Program-made: the position numbers and the translations under genes
Notes under the pieces: model-generated
Seen by the model: the letters and a program-made list of their open reading frames with translations, nothing else
Databases searched by the model: none
What the model was told of the DNA's origin: nothing
Assembly: GCF_009796765.1 (NCBI RefSeq)
Contig: NZ_CP047023.1
Location: 1,843,501 to 1,907,500 of the forward strand
Direction of reading: 5' to 3'
From: Paraglaciecola sp. L3A3
GTDB taxonomy: Bacteria > Pseudomonadota > Gammaproteobacteria > Enterobacterales > Alteromonadaceae
Length of the DNA: 64,000 nucleotides
Shown here: positions 36,497 to 46,056 of the stretch, one piece after another
Position numbering within the stretch: position 1 is the first letter of the stretch
How the letters are laid out: each line of letters starts with the position of its first letter

Positions 36497-37915
36497 ATGT
36501 TGAAAAATATACAAAACACACATACTTTGTCAGCAGACAAAAACGCACTTACTATCTCTAATTCAAATGACCGCAATAGATCAGTATCTAGGTTTGGCAA
36601 GCTTGGTTTGCTCGCCGCTGCAGTTATGGCTGCATCAGCCCCAGCTCATGTTCAATCTGCAGAATTCCTTGATGGTCTAGCTGAAATTAACTTTTTAGCG
36701 CTGCAAAATTACCAAGCTATTCAAGCGAAAGATGGTGCGTTTCGACCTGCGGACGAAGAGCAGTCTTCAGGTTTTGGTCGAATGAGGTTGAACCTACAAT
36801 TTAAGTTCCACATCAATGAATATATCACTGCCGATGTAGACATTGCCGAAGAGCCGAATGACTTTGGTAATAACGGTGATCGAGATTTCTCATTCCACCA
36901 AGATTTTGCAGGTATTGAATTTGAACTCTTAGGGCTTTCTGGCATGGCGAGCGACGACTCTAACCTAACACTCCGTTTGGGTAACATTGGTGCTGCTCCG
37001 TTCAATTTTAAAGGTTTTCAAGACGGCGCTGACAACCAAGGTAATGCACTTATTGGTAATGGCATAACAGATTACGCAACCGCAGAAAATGGTGCGCAGC
37101 TAAGTTATAGCAAATCATTAAGTAACGGTCCTATCCGTGCCTACAATATTGCTGCTCATATGACTACCTCAAGTTTTGGTGAGGCCTTCCAAGAAGACAG
37201 AGGCTTTAACTATAGACTTGAAGGTACTCTTGAATTTGCTGGCGGTTTTAAAGCCAGTATGAAGTTATTCCAAGCCAACCAAGGCGATCAACTACGCTTT
37301 GATGGTAATGGTGTTGCAAGTTTAGCTGGTTTAACAACCACTAATTATCGTTTTGGTGATGGTGAAAACTATAACTTCTCTGCTTCAGCTTCGAGTGAAC
37401 GTGATACACATGTTGGCATTATGCCTGGTCTTGAGCAATCAATTATGCAGTTAAATTTAGCTTATCAGCCTAACGCTGATACCAGTGTGATTTTCATGAT
37501 TGGTCAGTCTAGTGATGATTATACCTTTGCAGATGCTGACGGTAACGCAGTAGCTGGCGTTACATACTTAGGTGATGCGAATGGTGCGGCTGATCTTACA
37601 GGGACTACTTTCGATTCAAGTACTGTGATTAAAGGTGAGTCGTCGGTTGATTATTGGAATATTGAAGCACAACACTACATTATTCCTGGCAAATTTTATC
37701 TAGCGGCCCGTTATCAAGAAGCTGAAAATACTTCTGATTTAATTGCACAAATTGACAACAAGGTTGAGCGAATTCAGCTGGCAGCTGGTTATTGGTTCAA
37801 TGACAAAACGCTTTTGAAGTTTGAATATGTTGATCAAGATGAAGGTGTTAACTCTGGTGGTCAAATAGGTACTGGTTTTGACGGTTTCACTTCTGAGATT
37901 TCTGTTAAATTCTAA
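36497..37915 (+). CDS. Outer-membrane porin of the polyol-uptake operon
   Basis: 472 aa from the ATG at 36497, preceded by GAGAG. The frame is open further upstream (36431) but the added residues do not look like a signal sequence. The signal region has a long polar N-terminus and then a hydrophobic stretch (KLGLLAAAVMAASAPAHVQS-AEF). The mature chain is a beta-barrel with alternating strands, an Asp/Asn-rich loop pattern and a terminal Phe ('FTSEISVKF'). It lies 98 bp upstream of the sugar-binding protein on the same strand, so it probably admits the same solute across the outer membrane. General porin versus specific channel cannot be told from sequence. Confidence 0.82.
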   Translation: MLKNIQNTHTLSADKNALTISNSNDRNRSVSRFGKLGLLAAAVMAASAPAHVQSAEFLDGLAEINFLALQNYQAIQAKDGAFRPADEEQSSGFGRMRLNLQFKFHINEYITADVDIAEEPNDFGNNGDRDFSFHQDFAGIEFELLGLSGMASDDSNLTLRLGNIGAAPFNFKGFQDGADNQGNALIGNGITDYATAENGAQLSYSKSLSNGPIRAYNIAAHMTTSSFGEAFQEDRGFNYRLEGTLEFAGGFKASMKLFQANQGDQLRFDGNGVASLAGLTTTNYRFGDGENYNFSASASSERDTHVGIMPGLEQSIMQLNLAYQPNADTSVIFMIGQSSDDYTFADADGNAVAGVTYLGDANGAADLTGTTFDSSTVIKGESSVDYWNIEAQHYIIPGKFYLAARYQEAENTSDLIAQIDNKVERIQLAAGYWFNDKTLLKFEYVDQDEGVNSGGQIGTGFDGFTSEISVKF

Positions 37916-37960
37916 AAACATTAGTCGCTTTAGTTTTACCAAGAATAAATTAGCAAAACA

Positions 37961-37983
37961 GTCTCATCTTAGTTAGGTGAGAC
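37961..37983 (+). terminator. Attenuator-type hairpin between porin and binding-protein genes
   Basis: GTCTCATCT (37961-37969) pairs with AGGTGAGAC (37975-37983), a 9-bp stem with one T-G pair and a 5-nt loop, followed by ATTAATTTT. It would partly end transcription or stabilise the porin mRNA 3' end. Confidence 0.5.
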
Positions 37984-38013
37984 ATTAATTTTGAATAATA
38001 AGGGGAATACCCA

Positions 38014-39321
38014 ATGTTGAATAAATTAACAATAATGGCATGTGCAGCTCTGTCAATGAGTGCAACAGTCATCGCAGAAACTATTACTATTGCCACAGTT
38101 AATAACGGTGACATGATCACTATGAAAGAACTTAGCGGTGATTTTGAAAAGAAAAACCCTGATATAGAACTTAAATGGGTCACACTTGAAGAAAATATTT
38201 TACGTCAACGTGTTACTACTGATGTTGCTACTAAAGGCGGTCAGTATGATGTGATGACCATAGGTACATATGAAGTACCAATTTGGGCTAAACAAGGCTG
38301 GTTACAAGAATTAGACAACCTTGGTGCATCTTACGATATGGATGATCTTTTACCGGCGATAAAAGATGGTTTGTCGGTAAATAAAAATTTATTTGCTGCT
38401 CCGTTTTATGGTGAAAGTTCTATGGTTATGTACCGTACGGACCTTATTAAAAAAGCCGGTTTAGACATGCCAAAAGCACCAAGCTGGGACTTTATTCTTA
38501 AAGCAGCAGAAGCAATGACCGACAAAAATGCTGGTATCTACGGAATATGTTTACGTGGTAAAGCAGGTTGGGGCGAAAATATTGCCTTAATCACAGCTAT
38601 GTCAAATTCATTTGGTGCACGTTGGTTTGATGAAAATTGGAAACCTCAGTTTGATACTAAAGAGTGGCACGATACGCTGCAATATTACGTCAATATCATG
38701 AATAAGTATGGCCCTCCTGGCTCATCTGCTAATGGTTTTAACGAAAACTTAGCATTATTCCAAACCGGTAAGTGTGGTATGTGGATTGATGCAACTGTTG
38801 CAGGTGCTTTTGTTACTAACGAAAAAGATTCTGAAGTAGCAGATAAAGTCGGTTTTGCTTTGGCTCCAGATAATGGTCTTGGTAAACGTGGAAATTGGTT
38901 GTGGGCTTGGACATTAGCTATTCCATCTAGCAGCAAAAAGTCAGATGCTGCAATGAAATTCATCAGCTGGGCAACATCTAAAGAATATTCTGCTTTAGTC
39001 GCTTCGAAAAAAGGGTGGGCAAAAGTGCCTCCAGGTACACGAGCTTCTTTGTACAACAATTCTGAATACATGAAAGCTGCGCCTTTTGCGCAAATTACTC
39101 TAGATTCTATTCAATCAGCCGATCCGGTTAACCCAACAGTTAAACCTGTTCCTTATGTGGGCGTTCAATTTGTGGCTATCCCTGAATTCCAAGGAATTGG
39201 TACTGCAGTAGGGCAACAGTTTGCAGCAGCACTTACTGGGCAAATGACGGTTAAACAGTCTTTACAGAGCTCACAACGTTTAGTTGAGCGTGCAATGCGC
39301 AAAGCTCGATATCCTAAATAG
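38014..39321 (+). CDS. Polyol ABC transporter substrate-binding protein (SmoE/MtlE type)
   Basis: 435 aa. The signal peptide is residues about 1-22 (VIA-ETITIAT). The mature protein is a family 1 extracellular solute-binding protein. It carries stretches I associate with mannitol/sorbitol-binding proteins of alphaproteobacteria and pseudomonads: 'VTTDVATKGGQYDVMTIG', 'IYGICLRGKAGWGEN', 'FNENLALFQTGKCGMWIDAT', 'ALAPDNGLGKRGNWLWAW' and 'VPYVGVQFVAIPEFQGIGT'. Start ATG with AGGGGA upstream. It delivers a sugar alcohol to the two permeases downstream. Mannitol would be sensible for a brown-algal degrader, but mannitol, sorbitol and other polyols cannot be separated by eye. Confidence 0.88.
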   Translation: MLNKLTIMACAALSMSATVIAETITIATVNNGDMITMKELSGDFEKKNPDIELKWVTLEENILRQRVTTDVATKGGQYDVMTIGTYEVPIWAKQGWLQELDNLGASYDMDDLLPAIKDGLSVNKNLFAAPFYGESSMVMYRTDLIKKAGLDMPKAPSWDFILKAAEAMTDKNAGIYGICLRGKAGWGENIALITAMSNSFGARWFDENWKPQFDTKEWHDTLQYYVNIMNKYGPPGSSANGFNENLALFQTGKCGMWIDATVAGAFVTNEKDSEVADKVGFALAPDNGLGKRGNWLWAWTLAIPSSSKKSDAAMKFISWATSKEYSALVASKKGWAKVPPGTRASLYNNSEYMKAAPFAQITLDSIQSADPVNPTVKPVPYVGVQFVAIPEFQGIGTAVGQQFAAALTGQMTVKQSLQSSQRLVERAMRKARYPK

Positions 39322-39338
39322 TTAATTTTTAATTGGTG

Positions 39339-39359
39339 GGTAAGTGCTCAGCACTTACC
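39339..39359 (+). terminator. Hairpin between binding-protein and permease genes
   Basis: GGTAAGTGC (39339-39347) and GCACTTACC (39351-39359) form a perfect 9-bp stem with a 3-nt loop, just before the first permease. A hairpin here commonly keeps binding-protein mRNA in excess over permease mRNA. Confidence 0.6.
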
Positions 39360-39388
39360 TTTAACTTCACTTATAGAAGGTCTAGGTT

Positions 39389-40261
39389 ATGGCAACTACC
39401 AACTCCCGTTCACTCGCCAGACTAATGTTGATCCCATCCGTTTCATTATTGTTGATTTGGATGTTAGTTCCACTATGTATGACATTGTATTTTTCTTTCT
39501 TAGACTACAATTTGTTAAGCCCGGGTACTGAAGAATTTATTGGCTTTTTAAACTATGAATTCTTTTTAACCGATCCGGCATTTTTTGCATCATTTTTTAA
39601 TACTCTATTACTGGTTGGCGGGGTGTTGATTATTACTCTTGGTGGGGGAATTGGTTTAGCCATATTGCTCGATCAAGCTATATGGGGTCGAAACTATGTT
39701 CGTATCATGGTTTTAGCACCATTCTTTGTAATGCCTACGGTTTCTGCATTAGTGTGGAAAAATATGCTGATGAATCCTGTTAATGGCTTATTTGCGCATT
39801 TTGCCAATTGGATTGGCGTTGCGCCAGTTGACTTCTTTGCTCAGATACCTTTGTTATCCATTATCATTATTGTGTCATGGCAGTGGTTACCCTTTGCAGC
39901 ATTAATACTACTGACTGCTATTCAATCTCTTGATAGAGAACAACTTGAAGCCGCTGATCTAGACGGGGCAGGGCCTATCAGTAAGTTTGTTTATATTGTT
40001 CTTCCTCATTTATCTCGTGCGATTACCGCAGTGATCTTGATAGAAACAATCTTTTTACTGTCAATTTTTGCTGAAATATTGGTCACCACTAGTGGTGGAC
40101 CAGGATATGAATCCACCAATATTACTTACCTTATATACACCCAATCCTTGTTGCAGTTTGATGTAGGTGGTGGATCAGCCGGTGGTATTGTGGCAGTGAT
40201 AATTGCCAACATAGTCGCTATTTTCTTAATGCGCTTAATTGGCAAAAACTTAGAGGGCTAA
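39389..40261 (+). CDS. Polyol ABC transporter permease 1 (SmoF type)
   Basis: 290 aa with about six membrane segments. The conserved permease EAA loop is 'EAADLDGAGPISKFVYIVLP' (about 190-209), which docks on the ATPase. Belongs to the MalF-like branch of sugar permeases but lacks MalF's long N-terminal extension. 67 bp after the binding-protein gene, with a hairpin in the gap; 3 bp before the second permease. Confidence 0.9.
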   Translation: MATTNSRSLARLMLIPSVSLLLIWMLVPLCMTLYFSFLDYNLLSPGTEEFIGFLNYEFFLTDPAFFASFFNTLLLVGGVLIITLGGGIGLAILLDQAIWGRNYVRIMVLAPFFVMPTVSALVWKNMLMNPVNGLFAHFANWIGVAPVDFFAQIPLLSIIIIVSWQWLPFAALILLTAIQSLDREQLEAADLDGAGPISKFVYIVLPHLSRAITAVILIETIFLLSIFAEILVTTSGGPGYESTNITYLIYTQSLLQFDVGGGSAGGIVAVIIANIVAIFLMRLIGKNLEG

Positions 40262-40264
40262 ATC

Positions 40265-41095
40265 ATGGCGTTAAATAATAGTAATCGCTCAAAACTTATC
40301 TATACCTTTTTAGCTTGGACCATCAGTGGTTTGATATTTTTCCCCATTTTATGGACGTTATTGACCAGCTTTAAAACTGAAGCTGAAGCAATATCATCCA
40401 GTCCGAGCTTATTTATGTTCGACTGGACCTTGGAGAATTACCAAGATGTACTAGCAAGGTCACCTTATTTTAGTCATTTTTGGAACTCTATCGTTATTTC
40501 AGTAGGTTCTAGTTTATTGGGTTTATTAATCGCTATACCTGCAGCTTGGTCTATGGCTTTTGTGCAGACTAAAAGAACAAAAAACTTATTGATGTGGATG
40601 TTATCGACAAAAATGTTGCCACCAGTAGGAGTGCTTATCCCAATCTATTTATTGTTTCGTGACTTTGGATTGTTAGATACAAAATTGGGACTGGTGATAG
40701 TGATGACCTTGATCAACTTACCCATAATGGTTTGGATGCTATATACCTACTTTAGAGAGATACCTAATGAAATATTGGAAGCATCACGTATGGATGGGGC
40801 AAATATAACAGAAGAGATTTTTCATGTGTTATTACCTATCGCTTTGCCAGGCATTGCTTCTACTTTGTTATTAAATGTTATTTTAGCTTGGAATGAAGCT
40901 TTTTGGACGCTGATTTTAACCGCCGCAAATGCTGCCCCATTGACCGCATTTATTGCCAGTTATTCTAGTCCAGAAGGGTTATTTTACGCCAAGTTGTCTG
41001 CTGCATCAGCAATGGCCATAGTGCCAATTTTAATACTTGGTTGGTTTAGTCAAAAACAATTAGTTCGCGGATTAAGTTTCGGCGCGGTTAAATAG
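40265..41095 (+). CDS. Polyol ABC transporter permease 2 (SmoG type)
   Basis: 276 aa, MalG-like branch, about six membrane segments. The EAA loop is '[20 protein letters not shown]' (about 171-190). It starts 3 bp after the first permease stop, and the two should form a heterodimeric channel. Ends 11 bp before the ATPase gene. Confidence 0.9.
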   Translation: MALNNSNRSKLIYTFLAWTISGLIFFPILWTLLTSFKTEAEAISSSPSLFMFDWTLENYQDVLARSPYFSHFWNSIVISVGSSLLGLLIAIPAAWSMAFVQTKRTKNLLMWMLSTKMLPPVGVLIPIYLLFRDFGLLDTKLGLVIVMTLINLPIMVWMLYTYFREIPNEILEASRMDGANITEEIFHVLLPIALPGIASTLLLNVILAWNEAFWTLILTAANAAPLTAFIASYSSPEGLFYAKLSAASAMAIVPILILGWFSQKQLVRGLSFGAVK

Positions 41096-41106
41096 GAGAA
41101 TTCAAA

Positions 41107-42114
41107 ATGGGCAGTATCACACTAAAAAAAGTGACAAAAAGTTTCGGTGACGTAAATGTAATTAAGCCGATTGATTTAGAAATTAAAGACGGTGAATTTA
41201 TTGTATTTGTTGGTCCTTCTGGATGTGGTAAATCTACCTTATTGCGTATGATAGCTGGTCTTGAAGACACGACTAGCGGTAATATCGAAATTGACGGAGC
41301 CGATGCTACAGATACACCGCCAGCCAAGAGAGGCTTAGCTATGGTGTTTCAATCTTATGCTTTATATCCTCATATGACGGTACGTAATAATATTGCTTTT
41401 CCGTTAAAACGAGCCAAAGTCAGTGCTGAAGTTATCGAAGAGAAAATTGCTAATGCGGCAAAAATATTAAATTTAAATGATTACTTAGATCGTAAACCAG
41501 GCCAATTATCTGGTGGACAACGTCAACGGGTGGCTATTGGTCGCGCTATTGTGCGTCAGCCATCTGCATTTTTATTTGATGAACCGCTTTCTAATTTAGA
41601 TGCATCTTTAAGAGTGAACATGCGTTTAGAGATTTCTGAATTGCATAAAAGTTTAGCTACAACAATGGTTTATGTGACCCATGATCAAGTTGAAGCCATG
41701 ACTATGGCAGATCGTATTGCGGTATTTAACGCAGGTATAATTGAGCAAGTGGGCACACCTTTAGAGCTATATAACAATCCGGTAAACCGCTTTGTGGCTG
41801 GATTTATTGGCTCACCTAAAATGAATTTTATTGATGTGCAACCAACAGGCAATGATAAGACTTGTAGTATAGGTATTCGTCCAGAACACCTACAAATATC
41901 TACCGAAAGTGGTATGTGGCAAGGCAAAGTGGGAGTCGTTGAACACTTAGGTTCAGAGACATTCTTACATGTACATATAGATGGTGCTGATACTTTGACT
42001 GTTAAAGCTGATGGCGAATGTGCCTTACAATACGGCGATAATATTTATCTAAGTGCTGCTGATAACAAAATTTTACATTTTGATAAAGCGGGCTTGACGA
42101 TTACTACAAAATAA
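41107..42114 (+). CDS. Polyol ABC transporter ATP-binding protein (UgpC/MalK type)
   Basis: 335 aa. Walker A 'GPSGCGKST' (about 37-45), signature '[14 protein letters not shown]' (about 135-148), Walker B '[12 protein letters not shown]' (about 154-165) and the switch His in '[11 protein letters not shown]' (about 189-199). A C-terminal TOBE/MalK-like regulatory domain covers about 235-335 ('[10 protein letters not shown]'). A good GGAG precedes the ATG. It energises the two permeases upstream and completes a binding-protein, two-permease, ATPase importer. A strong hairpin follows. Confidence 0.92.
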   Translation: MGSITLKKVTKSFGDVNVIKPIDLEIKDGEFIVFVGPSGCGKSTLLRMIAGLEDTTSGNIEIDGADATDTPPAKRGLAMVFQSYALYPHMTVRNNIAFPLKRAKVSAEVIEEKIANAAKILNLNDYLDRKPGQLSGGQRQRVAIGRAIVRQPSAFLFDEPLSNLDASLRVNMRLEISELHKSLATTMVYVTHDQVEAMTMADRIAVFNAGIIEQVGTPLELYNNPVNRFVAGFIGSPKMNFIDVQPTGNDKTCSIGIRPEHLQISTESGMWQGKVGVVEHLGSETFLHVHIDGADTLTVKADGECALQYGDNIYLSAADNKILHFDKAGLTITTK

Positions 42115-42143
42115 ACTTGATGGTAATTGGTTACACTTTTACC

Positions 42144-42187
42144 ACAGACTTTGGCTTTATGAAATTATCCATAAAGCCAAAGTCTGT
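42144..42187 (+). terminator. Perfect 18-bp hairpin after the transporter genes
   Basis: Arms 42144-42161 and 42170-42187 are perfectly complementary over 18 bp, around the 8-nt loop AAATTATC. No T run follows, so it may be a partial terminator or an mRNA 3'-end stabiliser between the transporter and the HAD/regulator pair. Confidence 0.6.
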
Positions 42188-42375
42188 AAATGTTCAGTGG
42201 TTCTTTGATATTTAGTACCTCAACATTTTTGCAAATGTATGTTTTAATTAAGCTCTTGATTAAAAATAATATTCTCTCATAACAATTTTATATTATGGCT
42301 TAGTGCGCTTTACCTAAAAGAGCGAGCCCAATAGTAAATTGTATCTAGAAAGTAAACTCTAATAGGCTTAATAAC

Positions 42376-43056
42376 ATGGCTGTAGGTGGTTCTTCTGCAT
42401 TTTCTCATCCTATCGATTTAGTGATTTTTGATTGTGATGGTGTGTTAATTGATAGTGAGTACTTGAGTAAACGTGTGTTGTTAAAAATGCTCAAAGATGT
42501 CGGAGCTGACGTATCTGCTGATTATTTTGACAAAAACTTTCTCGGTTATAACTTTGAACATGTGACGGCAAAAGTATTAGCTGATTTTGCTGTTACCTTA
42601 ACGGATGATTTTCGTTTAGCTTACAGAGCGGCGTTAAAAGAGGTGTTTGCTGTTGAATTGCAACCCACTATTGAATTAGAAAAAATGTTAGATAAGTTAA
42701 AAGTAAAGTCTTGTGTGGCTACCAGTAGCAGTCCAGCCAAGGTGGGTAATGCGCTCAATGTTACAGGTTTAGACCGTTACTTTTCCGGACATGTATTTAC
42801 CGCATCAGAAGTGAAAAATGGTAAACCTGCGCCTGATTTATTTGTGCATGCTGCCGCTAAAATGGGGGTGCCAGCAGAGCGGTGTTTGGTGATTGAAGAT
42901 TCGCAAGCAGGGATCCAAGGCGCTATAGCGGCTAATATTTCTGTGATCAGATATGCAGGCGCTAGTCACCTGATTAATCAAACTCATCAAGATGACATAA
43001 AAACCATTAAGCATTGGCAGCAATTGTATGACTTACTGCCAGCATTAAGTCATTAA
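42376..43056 (+). CDS. HAD-family phosphatase/phosphomutase-like protein
   Basis: 226 aa. Motif I 'IFDCDGVLIDSE' (about 17-28, nucleophile and acid Asp), motif II 'VATSSSPAKV' (Thr/Ser), motif III Lys in 'VKNGKPAPDLF' (about 140-150) and motif IV 'CLVIEDSQAGIQG' (about 170-182). The helical cap lies between motifs I and II, as in the beta-phosphoglucomutase-like subfamily. In polyol gene sets a HAD protein could dephosphorylate a sugar-phosphate or polyol-phosphate. It lies 21 bp upstream of the regulator gene and 260 bp after the transporter. Confidence 0.87.
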   Translation: MAVGGSSAFSHPIDLVIFDCDGVLIDSEYLSKRVLLKMLKDVGADVSADYFDKNFLGYNFEHVTAKVLADFAVTLTDDFRLAYRAALKEVFAVELQPTIELEKMLDKLKVKSCVATSSSPAKVGNALNVTGLDRYFSGHVFTASEVKNGKPAPDLFVHAAAKMGVPAERCLVIEDSQAGIQGAIAANISVIRYAGASHLINQTHQDDIKTIKHWQQLYDLLPALSH

Positions 43057-43077
43057 TAAAAATATATAGGGGGATGC

Positions 43078-44037
43078 GTGGCAAAGTTATCGAAATCAGA
43101 AGACAGAAAACTAGATGATGCGGCCCGTGCGGGTTGGTTATATTATGTGGCCGGTGATACGCAAGATGAAATCGCCAAAAAATTAAATATTTCGCGACAG
43201 TCGGCGCAACGTATGGTGGCTTTATCGGTCAGCGAGGGGTTAATTAAAGTTAGGCTTGAACATCCCATTGCTAAATGTATGGATTTAAAACAACAACTGA
43301 AAGAGCGCTTTAACTTACAAGACTGTACAGTAGTGCCAAGTGTTGGTGAAGATCCTAAATCTACTGTGGGCCTAGCTCAAGCTGGAGCCAGTGAAATAGA
43401 AAGACATTTGAAATCTACTGAACCAAAAGTATTAGCTATGGGCACAGGTCGAGTGTTACGTGCTTGTGTCGAAGAATTGGCGCTATTAAATTGTGCTCAA
43501 CATCAGGTGGTGGCTTTGCTTGGTAATATGGCAAGTGACGGCTCTGCATCACCTTATAATGTGGTGGTGAGTATGGCTGAACACATTAATGCTAAACATT
43601 ACCCTATGCCTTTACCTGTGCTTCCCCGTAGCAAAGAAGAAAAAGAGCAATTACACAGTCAATTTTATGTAGCAAATAATTTAAAACTAGCGGCGCAAGC
43701 CGATGTCACCTTTGTTGGGGTAGGGAATTTAGGGGCGAATTCACCTTTGCATCTAGATGGATTTATTACCAAAGAAGAATTAGACGAGTTACTTGATAAA
43801 GGCGCCGTAGGCGAAATAATCAGTTGGGTGTTTGATCAAAATGGTCAGTTATTAGACTGTGCGGTAAATGACCGAGTGGCAAGTACGCCGTTAAAAATCG
43901 GCTCTGAAAAGTTAGTTTGTGCTATTGCTGCTGGTGAAGACAAAGTACATGCTATTTTAGGCGCGTTACGGTCGCAATTAATCAACGGCTTGATCACCAA
44001 TGAATACACAGCTGAGCGTATTTTAAGTTTTAAATAA
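43078..44037 (+). CDS. SorC/DeoR-type sugar-binding transcriptional regulator
   Basis: 319 aa. The N-terminal helix-turn-helix ('YVAGDTQDEIAKKLNISRQS', about 22-41) is followed by a sugar-phosphate-binding domain of the SorC/CggR type ('VLAMGTGRVLRACVEEL', 'VTFVGVGNLGANSPL', 'DRVASTPLKIG'). These regulators usually sense a phosphorylated sugar or polyol. The start is GTG at 43078 with AGGGGGA upstream; the nearby ATG at 43074 is out of frame. As last gene of the polyol cluster it probably controls that cluster. Confidence 0.9.
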   Translation: MAKLSKSEDRKLDDAARAGWLYYVAGDTQDEIAKKLNISRQSAQRMVALSVSEGLIKVRLEHPIAKCMDLKQQLKERFNLQDCTVVPSVGEDPKSTVGLAQAGASEIERHLKSTEPKVLAMGTGRVLRACVEELALLNCAQHQVVALLGNMASDGSASPYNVVVSMAEHINAKHYPMPLPVLPRSKEEKEQLHSQFYVANNLKLAAQADVTFVGVGNLGANSPLHLDGFITKEELDELLDKGAVGEIISWVFDQNGQLLDCAVNDRVASTPLKIGSEKLVCAIAAGEDKVHAILGALRSQLINGLITNEYTAERILSFK

Positions 44038-44094
44038 AGATTGCTGAATTAAACACGACCTATATATTTTTAATGTGTATAGGTCTGAGAAGTT

Positions 44095-45951
44095 TTATTT
44101 ACTGGCTTTTAAATACATATAATAAGCGCTTAAATCTTCGCCATGAGTATGCAATAAGCCTTCTATTTTGTGTAAACCTTTGCTTAGATTGACGTTAAAT
44201 GTAGCCACTTTTTGTTGTTGGGATATATTTAGTAATGTTTTTTGCTGATCTAATATTAGTTCTACAGACTTAACCTTAATGGCTTGGCTGTGAAGTTTAT
44301 ATAAGTTGAAATTTTGATCTAACCTTTTGTCGCTAAGGTCTTTTTGATACAGATCACCAAAACTCAAAGCTGATTCTTTTGGCCAACGGCTGAACTCTAC
44401 TTGATAATTTCCCGCTACTTCAACATCAATATACCAAGCTCCACGATTACGAATACCTGCTCGTACATGTGATTGGTCGTAAGTGGCGATATCTCCTGAC
44501 CATGCTTGTGAGGTTAAAGTGACTTCAGCTTGTTTGGCTGGATTAATGATTGTGGGAGACAAACGTTGATATTGCGTCACATCTGCCCACCAATCTTGAT
44601 AAAAGGTTTGTAATTCAGCGGCTTTTTTAGGGTACTGCTGCGCTAGGTTTTTACTTTGTGTTCGGTCACTTTCTAGGTTAAATAATTTTTTACCTACTAA
44701 GCGCCATTTATCTTGTAGAACTACATAGTCTTTATCTTTAACCAATGCGCCATCACCAAGAGGTTTACCAAACGCTGCTTGATTGTGGATCACCATTTTA
44801 CGCTGGGCTAAATTATGTTGATTGTCGTTTAAAATAGGCGCTAGGCTACTACCATCAAAGTCTACGGTTTTTGGGAGTTGTAGCTTTAATAAATCGATCA
44901 GGGTAGGTAGCACATCAATTTGTGCGGTGAGTTGTTGCCGAGTTTGATTGCCAGTAAAGCCACCTTTTGGCCAATACCAAAACGATGCGGCGCGATGCCC
45001 GCCTTCGTAGGCAGAGGTTTTACTGCCACGCATATTGGCATTGTAACCTGTAACTGGCAGGCCATTCTTAGGTCCTTCATAACCTTTACTGGTGCCATTG
45101 TCTGTCATATACAAAATTAGGGTGTTTTCAGCCAAACCATTTTGCTGTAAGTAGTCTCTTAATTTACCGACATTTTTATCTACAGTTGTGATCATGCCAT
45201 AAAATCTGGCGCGGCTTTCTGGTACACCTTGCTCTAAATAAGGTTTAAATAATTTTTCCTCAACGTTAAAAGGGCCATGGGGCGTATTAGCCGCCAAGTA
45301 GATAAAGAATGGTTTTTGCTCAGACTGGCTTTGGCTAATAAATTTTTGAGCTTGCTCAAACCACACATCTGTTGTGTAACCTTGAGTTTTAACTGGTACA
45401 CCATTTTCAAAGTAAGTGTCGTCAAAATAGTCGTTACCCCAGTAATCTGGTGTTTCACCGGCTACACCACCACCATGAATAAATGACTTATCAAACCCTC
45501 TATCTGTAGGTCTAAAAGGGTAGTTGTCGCCTAAATGCCATTTGCCAAAAATGCCTGTGGCATAGTCATTATGTTTAAATACATCTGCCATGGTCATTTC
45601 TTCTTTATATAAATGATTACGACCGGCAAAGGTTAGCCACACACCAACTCGACTCGAATATCTACCTGTCATTAAACCGGCACGGGAAGGCGAACAAGTG
45701 GGATCTACATGAAAGTCTGTTAATTGAATACCGTCAGTAGCGAGTTTGTCTAAATTAGGCGTTTTGACTATTGGATTACCCGTTACTGAAAAATCTCCAT
45801 AACCTTGATCATCTGACAACAAAACGATGACATTGGGTTTTTGTATGGCATTTTTATCGCCATGATGATTGGCTAGGGCATTAATACTGTATGTATTGAT
45901 CAGTAAACTAATGGCAATGAGTAACAGTCTATTCACACTTAATTCTCTCAT
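44095..45951 (-). CDS. Secreted sulfatase with C-terminal beta-sandwich module
   Basis: 618 aa from the ATG at 45951; the frame extends 3 codons up to a TTG that I do not favour. Signal peptide residues about 1-27 (NALA-NHHG). The fold begins with 'PNVIVLLSDDQGYGD', and Cys86 in 'CSPSRAGLMTGRYSSR' is the formylglycine site. 'IFGKWHLGDNYPFRPTDRGF', 'AANTPHGPF' and 'ILYMTDNGTSKGYEGPKNG' supply the remaining active-site residues. Residues about 470-618 are an added beta-rich domain (GAWYIDVEVAGNYQVEFSRW), like those attached to polysaccharide sulfatases. The neighbours are unrelated, so its glycan is unknown. Convergent with the SorC gene. Confidence 0.93.
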   Translation of the reverse strand: MRELSVNRLLLIAISLLINTYSINALANHHGDKNAIQKPNVIVLLSDDQGYGDFSVTGNPIVKTPNLDKLATDGIQLTDFHVDPTCSPSRAGLMTGRYSSRVGVWLTFAGRNHLYKEEMTMADVFKHNDYATGIFGKWHLGDNYPFRPTDRGFDKSFIHGGGVAGETPDYWGNDYFDDTYFENGVPVKTQGYTTDVWFEQAQKFISQSQSEQKPFFIYLAANTPHGPFNVEEKLFKPYLEQGVPESRARFYGMITTVDKNVGKLRDYLQQNGLAENTLILYMTDNGTSKGYEGPKNGLPVTGYNANMRGSKTSAYEGGHRAASFWYWPKGGFTGNQTRQQLTAQIDVLPTLIDLLKLQLPKTVDFDGSSLAPILNDNQHNLAQRKMVIHNQAAFGKPLGDGALVKDKDYVVLQDKWRLVGKKLFNLESDRTQSKNLAQQYPKKAAELQTFYQDWWADVTQYQRLSPTIINPAKQAEVTLTSQAWSGDIATYDQSHVRAGIRNRGAWYIDVEVAGNYQVEFSRWPKESALSFGDLYQKDLSDKRLDQNFNLYKLHSQAIKVKSVELILDQQKTLLNISQQQKVATFNVNLSKGLHKIEGLLHTHGEDLSAYYMYLKASK

Positions 45952-46056
45952 GGTTAACAATTTACAAAGTGTGATTGTATATGTAAATAAAGAGACCTGT
46001 ATATAAAATTACGAATAATTTACATTTAAACTATTAACTCCTATGCAAAGACAAAA

